Assembly (NCBI GenBank): GCA_041674625.1
Contig: JBAYVI010000096.1
Span: 1-12,238, forward strand
Reading direction: 5' to 3'
From: BRH-c32 sp041674625
GTDB lineage: Bacteria; Bacteroidota; Ignavibacteria; Ignavibacteriales; Melioribacteraceae
DNA: 12,238 nucleotides
The position numbers were made by a program, and so were the translations under genes. Shown here in pieces: positions 6,920-12,238 of the stretch; within the stretch, counting starts at the first letter, position 1; each line of letters starts with the position of its first letter. The notes below the pieces were generated by a model that was not told where the DNA came from, did not search any database, and saw only the letters and a program-made list of their open reading frames with translations.

Positions 6920-9376
6920 TTAAAATCGTGTTGATAACCCTAATCTTATTGTGCGAGGTGGACCAAAATTAGAAGGATCTTTTACATATTCCGGCGAATT
7001 TGCCCCAACAAATGTTAAGTCCGGCTCTCCGGTATCACCATAAACATACAATACATTTCGGTGATCTGTAAGATTTAAAACCTCTACAAATGCTCTCATC
7101 GTGAGAGTATTAAACAGCTCAAACTCTTTACCGATTTCTAAATCGATAGTATATATAGCCGGCATTCTAAGTGAATTACGAACAACAAAACCGATATCTC
7201 TTCCCGATGGTGTATAGGGATAACCCGATGAAGCTCGGAAAATAACATTCAAATCTGTATTGCCGAAAATCTTAGAACCAAATATTTCAGGTCCATCATT
7301 CTCTGGAATTACTATTGATGCGCTAGCATTGAATACATGCGTCTGGTCGAAATCAAGATAATAGAGAAGAGTAGATTCCGAAGTGCCCGGATACTGTTCA
7401 GTCTCGGAGGATGCACTTCCTTTAGCTACTGAAAATGTGTATGCTAATCCGCCCGAAAAATATTTATCTGCCCTTGCATCTAACGTAACTTCAAATCCTT
7501 TTATATTGGAATAATCTTCATTGATATATTCCGTATAACCTGTATATCTACCATCAACGAATGGGAAATAATATCGCGTTCCTATCTTACCTGTTACGTC
7601 TTTATAATATGCAGTTAAGTGCCCGGCTATTTTATCTGTAAATTGATGTGATATACCAACTTCATAAGTAATTGTTCTTTCAGCATCAAGATTCGGCTGA
7701 CCAAATAATGGTTCTCTCACATTTAAATCATACTGATTGTTTTCAAAGAAGTATTGATAATTCGGATACTGGAAAAAATGCCCATAAGCAAAGTGTAATT
7801 TCGTCTTGTCTGAAATCGGGTGTGCTATACCGATACGAGGGCTGAACTGATGACGCGGCTCTACTTTTATTAACGACTTCGGGTCAAGAGGATTGCTTCT
7901 AAATGTTATATTAGCATTCATATAATCAAAACGAAGTCCCAAATTAATAATCAAAAATGGAAGTTCGATTTTATCTTGAATATATCCGGCAGCTTCATAT
8001 GGATTTGTATTATAATGATCTATATAAGGGAATGTTCTTTTGGGATCATAAATACTAAATAATCTCAACCAATGTTTTTTGTATTGAAATCCGGTTTTAA
8101 TTTCATTTGTTTTATCTAACTGCCAAACGAGATCAAATTTTCCATCAATGGTAGCAGTTCTGCTATCACTAAATTCTGCCGGATCAGCTTTTGAATAAAA
8201 CTCAAATCCGTTCCCCTTGTTTTCCATATATTCCCTCTGCTGAATCGGGATATACAATGATGTATCTTTATCAACACCAGAATAATTCCCTTGATTGAAA
8301 TATGAAATTCTAAAATCGTAGAATAAATTATTCTGAACAGTGTGAGTAAATGTAAATGCGGATTGGTAACTATCATTTCGTATTACTAAATATTGTTCCG
8401 GTATATATTTCCATGAATGATTATATGGTCTTCTATCTCCTACACTACCACGATTTGAAAAAGTGGCTTTAATTCCTGATAAACCGGAATAAGTTAATTT
8501 AGAAAAGAATGTCCTTTCGTTACGGTAACCAAAAGGAAGATAACTCCCTTTTTTATCTTGCTCTGCAGAAAGGAAAAATTTTAATTTCTCTGTAAATAAA
8601 GGTCCGCTTAAATTCCCATTAAAACGAGTCTCACGTAAACTACTATATCGGTCCATTCCAAATTCACTCGTTCGCATTTCTATTTTACCGCTAAGTTTAT
8701 CTGCACCATCGCGTGTAACTATATTTACAACACCGCTTAATGCATTCCCATACTCTGCATTAAATGTACCGCTTAATAAACTCATCTCTTGAATAGCATC
8801 ATTATTTATCTGAGTGGCTAATCCTCCCATTAATGGATCTTGTACATACATACCATCAATGAGATATGCAACTTCGTTAGACCTCCCCCCTCTTATATGG
8901 AGATTTGAACCGCTTCCAACTACACCAGCTTGCATTGAAAGTAGGTCTGTAAAACTTGCTACCGGAAGTGATTCAATTTCATCTCTTGTCATTACCGATA
9001 CCGAACTTGTAATATCTTTCTGAATCATCGGAGTCTGAGAAGAAACTATTATTTCGCCAACTTCAATTGTTGTGGGGTCTAACGAATAACTTAGTGAAGT
9101 AGTTCTATCTACAATGATGCTAAGATCATTAACAACTACGGTCTTATAACCGATAGAACTAATTTTAACAGTGTATTTTCCCGGAGGGATATTAAGAATT
9201 ACAAAATTACCATCTAAATCAGTTGCTGCACCATAATTGGTACCCGTAATAACTATGTTCGCCCCAATTAATGGCTCTTTTGTTTGTGAATCAATTATTC
9301 TGCCTGCAATTTTTCCTGTCGTGCCGGCATTAATGATTCCAGTAATTAACAACAAAAATAAAAAAACTTTTTTCAC
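6920..9376 (-). CDS. TonB-dependent receptor with carboxypeptidase-regulatory-like N-terminal domain
   Basis: An 818-residue outer-membrane receptor that would import a ligand using TonB-ExbBD energy. A signal peptide ends at IINA (residue 17). Residues 22-103 are a CarboxypepD_reg-like beta-sandwich (GRIIDSQTKEPLIGANI, ATDLDGNF, PPGKYTVKISSIGY). A TonB-box-like stretch, VGEIIVSS, lies at 106-113. The plug covers about 122-222 (LHIRGGRSNEVAYLIDG at 159-175; GALSGVVNIVTRDG-type ending near 224). The remaining 590 residues are barrel, ending in Phe (GLSTRF). The start is GTG at 9376, supported by AGGAG five bases upstream and by the following AAA AAA that gives the same (M)KK start as its neighbours. 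It follows the regulator by 15 bases. It is shorter than typical SusC proteins (about 1000 residues) and has no SusD next to it. The ligand is unknown; the adjacent peptidases suggest peptides. Confidence 0.95.
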   Translation of the reverse strand: MKKVFLFLLLITGIINAGTTGKIAGRIIDSQTKEPLIGANIVITGTNYGAATDLDGNFVILNIPPGKYTVKISSIGYKTVVVNDLSIIVDRTTSLSYSLDPTTIEVGEIIVSSQTPMIQKDITSSVSVMTRDEIESLPVASFTDLLSMQAGVVGSGSNLHIRGGRSNEVAYLIDGMYVQDPLMGGLATQINNDAIQEMSLLSGTFNAEYGNALSGVVNIVTRDGADKLSGKIEMRTSEFGMDRYSSLRETRFNGNLSGPLFTEKLKFFLSAEQDKKGSYLPFGYRNERTFFSKLTYSGLSGIKATFSNRGSVGDRRPYNHSWKYIPEQYLVIRNDSYQSAFTFTHTVQNNLFYDFRISYFNQGNYSGVDKDTSLYIPIQQREYMENKGNGFEFYSKADPAEFSDSRTATIDGKFDLVWQLDKTNEIKTGFQYKKHWLRLFSIYDPKRTFPYIDHYNTNPYEAAGYIQDKIELPFLIINLGLRFDYMNANITFRSNPLDPKSLIKVEPRHQFSPRIGIAHPISDKTKLHFAYGHFFQYPNYQYFFENNQYDLNVREPLFGQPNLDAERTITYEVGISHQFTDKIAGHLTAYYKDVTGKIGTRYYFPFVDGRYTGYTEYINEDYSNIKGFEVTLDARADKYFSGGLAYTFSVAKGSASSETEQYPGTSESTLLYYLDFDQTHVFNASASIVIPENDGPEIFGSKIFGNTDLNVIFRASSGYPYTPSGRDIGFVVRNSLRMPAIYTIDLEIGKEFELFNTLTMRAFVEVLNLTDHRNVLYVYGDTGEPDLTFVGANSPEYVKDPSNFGPPRTIRLGLSTRF

Positions 9377-9381
9377 TTTTA

Positions 9382-9386
9382 CTCCT
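9382..9386 (-). promoter_or_regulatory. Shine-Dalgarno site that decides the GTG start of the TonB-dependent receptor
   Basis: AGGAG on the minus strand, separated by TAAAA from GTG at 9376. With the signal peptide that follows immediately, it supports GTG as the true start. Confidence 0.85.
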
Positions 9387-9391
9387 GTTTA

Positions 9392-10267
9392 CTAATTTTC
9401 AGAGTGTGAATCGATTATTACCATACCCTGCATTTCAGCTATCTTGTTTAATTCAGATAACATCTTTTTTGCTTTGGTTTTATTTCGAAGTGCGCATTCG
9501 GTAGTGATTGCATTTATAAGTACCGATATAGCTGCGAATGAATTTGTAAATAACATATTTTCGCTTTTTACAACTAAGTTAGCATTTGAATAAAAAGTAA
9601 CCGGTGATGCGTTATTATTAGTTATTGATATTATTTTTATCTTTTTCTTCTTTGCATATTTTACCGCGTCAATCGTTTCGATTGAATATGGGGGAAATGA
9701 TAGTGCGATTATTAAATCACTGCTATTAAGAAAAATCAATTGTTCTAAAAATGTGCTGTGATTATGGCTCAGCGCATAAGCATCGATAGAGACCTGATTT
9801 AATTGATAAGCAAGCATCTGAGCTAAAAGATTAGAGACTCCAAGTCCTACTGTATAAACTCTTTTTGCTTTTAGAATCATCTTAATTGTAGAATTAAAGT
9901 AATCTCTATCAATATGAGTTAAAGTTTCATTTATATTCTTTATATCTTGATTTGCAATAATTGTAAGAGTATCATCTTCTGTGGCTTTAGAATCTAAAAG
10001 CGAAAATATTTCTTTATTTGAAATATGATTTTGAAGTTCTTTTGAAATCTCTTCTCTCATTTCGAGAAATCCAAGAAATCCGATTCTTTGAGCGAAGCGT
10101 ACAACTGAGGCAACGCTTGTACGCGTTGCCTCTGATATATCTTGTACTGAATAAAAAGGAATCTTATCAAAATTATTAATAAAGAAATCAGCCAACTTTT
10201 TATGATTTTTTGGCAAATCCGGATAATACTTCTCAATTCTTGATTTAATTTCTTTAAATCGTGCCAT
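9392..10267 (-). CDS. RpiR/MurR-family transcriptional regulator (HTH plus SIS domain)
   Basis: A 291-residue cytoplasmic protein with no signal peptide. The N-terminal RpiR helix-turn-helix lies at about 5-80, with the family-typical run VQDISEATRTSVASVVRF (41-58) followed by GFLGFLEMREE. A SIS (sugar isomerase) domain follows at about 122-260 (AKRVYTVGLGVSNLLAQ, then LIIALSFPPYSIETIDA, KIKIISITNN). In known members the SIS domain binds phosphosugars and controls DNA binding. Here the usual S-x-S/G-E loop reads SFPPYS, so the ligand may differ. The ATG shares one base with the stop of the upstream gene (TAATG) and has no clear Shine-Dalgarno, which implies translational coupling. TAG stops it 15 bases before the receptor gene. 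It most likely regulates this operon, but the operator is not identified. Confidence 0.93.
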   Translation of the reverse strand: MARFKEIKSRIEKYYPDLPKNHKKLADFFINNFDKIPFYSVQDISEATRTSVASVVRFAQRIGFLGFLEMREEISKELQNHISNKEIFSLLDSKATEDDTLTIIANQDIKNINETLTHIDRDYFNSTIKMILKAKRVYTVGLGVSNLLAQMLAYQLNQVSIDAYALSHNHSTFLEQLIFLNSSDLIIALSFPPYSIETIDAVKYAKKKKIKIISITNNNASPVTFYSNANLVVKSENMLFTNSFAAISVLINAITTECALRNKTKAKKMLSELNKIAEMQGMVIIDSHSEN

Positions 10268-10269
10268 TA
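10265..10269 (-). promoter_or_regulatory. TAATG stop-start overlap coupling the first gene and the regulator
   Basis: The TAA of the two-domain protein and the ATG of the RpiR-type regulator share one base. No Shine-Dalgarno is evident upstream, so ribosomes probably reinitiate here, tying regulator level to expression of the exported protein. Confidence 0.75.
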
Positions 10270-12174
10270 TTTTATCAACGTCATTTTCTTTGTAATTAAA
10301 TTATCACCTGCTGATAATGTATAAATGTACATACCGCTTGATAATTGACTTGCATTAAAATCAACTGTAAAATTTCCAGCTTCAAAAGTGCTATTGATTA
10401 ATTCAGAAACTAATTGTCCTAACACATTATATACTTTCAAAGATACATTACTTCTTTCCGGTAATGTAAAACTAATCTTAGTAGTAGGGTTAAATGGATT
10501 AGGGTAGTTTTGTGATAATGTATAGTCGCTCGGAATTAATTCATTGTTCCTCTCGACTTTAGAAAGAGTTCCATTATACTTTTCCACTGCTGCTGTCATT
10601 GCACTTTTCATTTCGACTTCAGTTGTTCCATAAGCAACTGCCAAATAAAATGCTTTAGACTCACCTTTTTCTAAAGTAAATTTTGAACCTAAGAAAAATA
10701 GAACAGTTCCATCTGCACCTGATGCAAAATCTGTCGGCACTACTCCACCTTGTAGATGAGGATAAATTTCTGCATCTGTTGAATCATAACCGTCATACCA
10801 ATCAATCGATTTTAATAAAGTAAGATCATCATTTAGTAATTTTAATCCCACCGTTGAAGTTGTAGGACTAAGATTTGAAAAGAATATTTTATTGTTCGCG
10901 TCAAACTTATTAATTTCAAATCCATAAGAACCATCGAGTTGAACTATTAATTCGCCACCGAAATAAAAATCTGAAACCGATGCTTCTCTATTTATAACGG
11001 TATATTTAACAATACCATAACTTCCGGTATTCCAGAGATATGTATTAACATCCACTTCTACGTTGGGAGGTAATTCGGAATAGCTATTATCAGTTCTTGT
11101 AAATGCTTCAAAATCACTAAAAAACGGTGAACCAACTTCCTTTGCTCCTCCTGAACCTACTACCGAATCTGCATCTTCATTAAATGAAAATACTTGCGTC
11201 CCCTCTACAACGACAGGGGATAAACGATCAATATGTCTATTGCCCGATGCAATATCATATATTCTTACTCTACCTGCATTTGTTAATGGAAACTCAACTA
11301 AATCATTTGCCAAGGTAGTTGTTCCATCAACTTTGAGATTAAAGACTGCATTATATTTCGACATTGCTTCAACCATAGCATCTTTCATCTCTTTTTCGGA
11401 AGTTCCATAAGAAATTGCAACATAAAATTCTTTTGATGCACCTGCAGCTAAAACAAATTCGCTTCCAGCAAATAACATTACAGAACCATCAGCAGTAGAT
11501 GTTACAAATTCAGTTTGTTGTATTCCATTTCCTAAATAACCATATAAAACTGCATCATCTGCATCATATCCATCATACCAATCGATTGTTTTGAACATCG
11601 ATAGAGGATCATTTAGCAATCTGAATCCAACATTTGCATCTTTATCAGGACTTTGGAAATAAAATGCTTTAGTCTTTGGATCGTAATTAGTTAATTCAAA
11701 GCCGTAATTACCTGCTGGTTGTGGGATTACCTCACCGCCAAAACGAAATGTTTCAGTAGTCGTTTCTTTATTTATAACAGTAAATTTTACGATTCCATAA
11801 CTTCCGTATTTCCCTAAATAGGTATTAACGTCCACTTCCACATTAGGAGGCGCAGATGAATAACTATTATCCGTCCTAGTCATAGCTTCATAATCGCTAT
11901 ACATTGGATTTTCTACCATTATTGCTCCATCAGTACCGGAGACTTTCTCAGCATCTGCATTATATGCAAATACTTGATTTTGTTTTCCAAATACCATTGG
12001 CGAAAAGCGATCAATCTGCCTTGTGTTCGTTGCCTTATCTGTTAATCTTACTCTTCCCGCACTTGATAAGCCAAGTATTACTTTATCATTTGTTAATGTC
12101 TGCGCAAATAGGGATTCACCAACAAATAAAGATGCTAAAACAATAAATGAAAAAAAGTGAATGAATTTTTTCAT
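10267..12174 (-). CDS. Exported protein of two tandem domains of unknown function plus T9SS type A sorting domain
   Basis: A 635-residue protein with a signal peptide of about 24 residues (ESLFA before Gln25). Two homologous units of about 260 residues follow, at roughly 30-280 and 290-540. Shared blocks sit at a constant offset of about 260: AGRVR (39/300), TRTDNSY (99/359), PPNVEVDVNTYL (109/369), GSYGIVK (124/384), IDWYDGYD (197/457) and YGT (256/515). I do not recognise the unit; it is beta-rich and looks like an extracellular beta-sandwich or ligand-binding module. The tail (about 549-635) contains LSQNYPNPFNPTTKISF and GMYIYTLSAGDNLITKKM, a standard T9SS sorting domain, so the protein should reach the cell surface or medium. 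It is the first gene of the visible operon, with AAGGAGG four bases before the ATG, suggesting strong translation. It could be an abundant surface binding protein; that is inference. Confidence 0.9.
   Translation of the reverse strand: MKKFIHFFSFIVLASLFVGESLFAQTLTNDKVILGLSSAGRVRLTDKATNTRQIDRFSPMVFGKQNQVFAYNADAEKVSGTDGAIMVENPMYSDYEAMTRTDNSYSSAPPNVEVDVNTYLGKYGSYGIVKFTVINKETTTETFRFGGEVIPQPAGNYGFELTNYDPKTKAFYFQSPDKDANVGFRLLNDPLSMFKTIDWYDGYDADDAVLYGYLGNGIQQTEFVTSTADGSVMLFAGSEFVLAAGASKEFYVAISYGTSEKEMKDAMVEAMSKYNAVFNLKVDGTTTLANDLVEFPLTNAGRVRIYDIASGNRHIDRLSPVVVEGTQVFSFNEDADSVVGSGGAKEVGSPFFSDFEAFTRTDNSYSELPPNVEVDVNTYLWNTGSYGIVKYTVINREASVSDFYFGGELIVQLDGSYGFEINKFDANNKIFFSNLSPTTSTVGLKLLNDDLTLLKSIDWYDGYDSTDAEIYPHLQGGVVPTDFASGADGTVLFFLGSKFTLEKGESKAFYLAVAYGTTEVEMKSAMTAAVEKYNGTLSKVERNNELIPSDYTLSQNYPNPFNPTTKISFTLPERSNVSLKVYNVLGQLVSELINSTFEAGNFTVDFNASQLSSGMYIYTLSAGDNLITKKMTLIK
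10555..11307 (-). repeat. Tandem coding repeat, unit 2 (residues about 290-540 of the first gene)
   Basis: Second copy of the same unit, followed directly by the T9SS sorting domain. It keeps the conserved aromatic and acidic blocks (TRTDNSY, PPNVEVDVNTYL, IDWYDGYD) but diverges between them, for example GKYGSYG versus WNTGSYG. Conservation is concentrated in the same blocks in both copies, which marks candidate binding or core positions. Confidence 0.85.
11335..12087 (-). repeat. Tandem coding repeat, unit 1 (residues about 30-280 of the first gene)
   Basis: First copy of an internal duplication of about 780 bases. Similarity to the second copy is visible in the DNA as well as the protein; for example the segments encoding NVEVDVNTYL and IDWYDGYD are near-identical with mostly third-position changes. 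This suggests a duplication followed by purifying selection. Boundaries are approximate because they were set by eye from the aligned protein blocks. Confidence 0.85.
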
Positions 12175-12238
12175 CCTGCCTCCTTGTTATTTTAGTTATT
12201 GCCAATTAATAAGATTCGGCGGCACCAATAAAGCGAAG
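12175..12238 (-). other. Upstream leader of the operon, incomplete
   Basis: Only 64 bases upstream of the first gene are in the window. Apart from the Shine-Dalgarno site they hold no gene. I see no confident promoter: there is no correctly spaced -35/-10 pair and no clear TAnnTTTG-type Bacteroidota -7 element. The promoter may lie beyond the right edge. Confidence 0.5.
12179..12185 (-). promoter_or_regulatory. Strong Shine-Dalgarno site of the first operon gene
   Basis: AAGGAGG on the minus strand, four bases before the ATG at 12174. It is the best ribosome binding site in the window and fixes the start of the two-domain exported protein. Confidence 0.85.

Noticed and set aside
8116..8376. 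Minus-strand open frame of 86 codons in another frame within the TonB receptor gene
   Set aside because: The receptor frame is intact across it, and there is no ribosome site or recognisable protein.
6920..9376. Calling the receptor SusC of a polysaccharide utilisation locus
   Set aside because: There is no SusD-like lipoprotein or glycoside hydrolase next to it and the protein is short for SusC; a general TonB-dependent receptor is the safer call.
11904..12146. Plus-strand open frame of 80 codons opposite the start of the two-domain protein
   Set aside because: It is antisense to a well-supported signal peptide and the first repeat unit, and has Leu/His-rich shadow composition.
12196..12212. 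Imperfect inverted repeat TTATT...AATAA upstream of the first gene, a possible regulator operator
   Set aside because: Five-base A/T arms occur often by chance here, and no second copy or relative was available to support it.

Overview
The window looks like one polycistronic operon, read entirely on the minus strand, from a member of the Bacteroidota/Chlorobiota-Ignavibacteriota group, most likely Ignavibacteria. The DNA is AT-rich. Two proteins end in the NYPNPFNPTT-type sorting domain used by the type IX secretion system (T9SS) of these bacteria, a PorV-family protein is encoded between them, and almost every product has an MKK-type Sec signal peptide. The assignment to Ignavibacteria is an inference from motif style, not a database match.

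In transcription order (high to low coordinate) the genes are: (1) a T9SS-exported protein built of two copies of a domain of about 260 residues, of unknown function; (2) an RpiR/MurR-family regulator (HTH plus SIS domain) that overlaps it by one base; (3) a TonB-dependent receptor with a carboxypeptidase-regulatory-like N-terminal domain; (4) a 917-residue exported protein with a fibronectin type III domain and a T9SS-like C-terminus; (5) a PorV/PorQ-family outer-membrane protein; (6) a cyanophycinase-like S51 serine peptidase with a T9SS sorting domain; (7) an M14 zinc carboxypeptidase that runs off the left edge of the window. Gaps are +44 bases or less throughout, and two junctions overlap. 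No terminator, tRNA, rRNA, CRISPR array or mobile element is visible.

Together the genes read as a surface nutrient-acquisition system for a peptide-like substrate. Secreted hydrolases (S51, M14) would cut a polymer outside the cell, PorV would help deliver T9SS cargo, the TonB receptor and its large FN3-domain partner would bind and import products, and the RpiR protein would sense a metabolite. The S51 enzyme carries cyanophycinase-like active-site motifs, so the best specific hypothesis is scavenging of cyanophycin or isoaspartyl peptides. This is inference, not demonstrated.

The points most worth a second look are: a probable CTG start codon for the S51 gene, without which its signal peptide is lost; a second, apparently inactive S51-like domain inside the same protein; the tandemly duplicated unknown domain in the first gene; and a sugar-phosphate-type regulator inside an operon that otherwise encodes peptidases.
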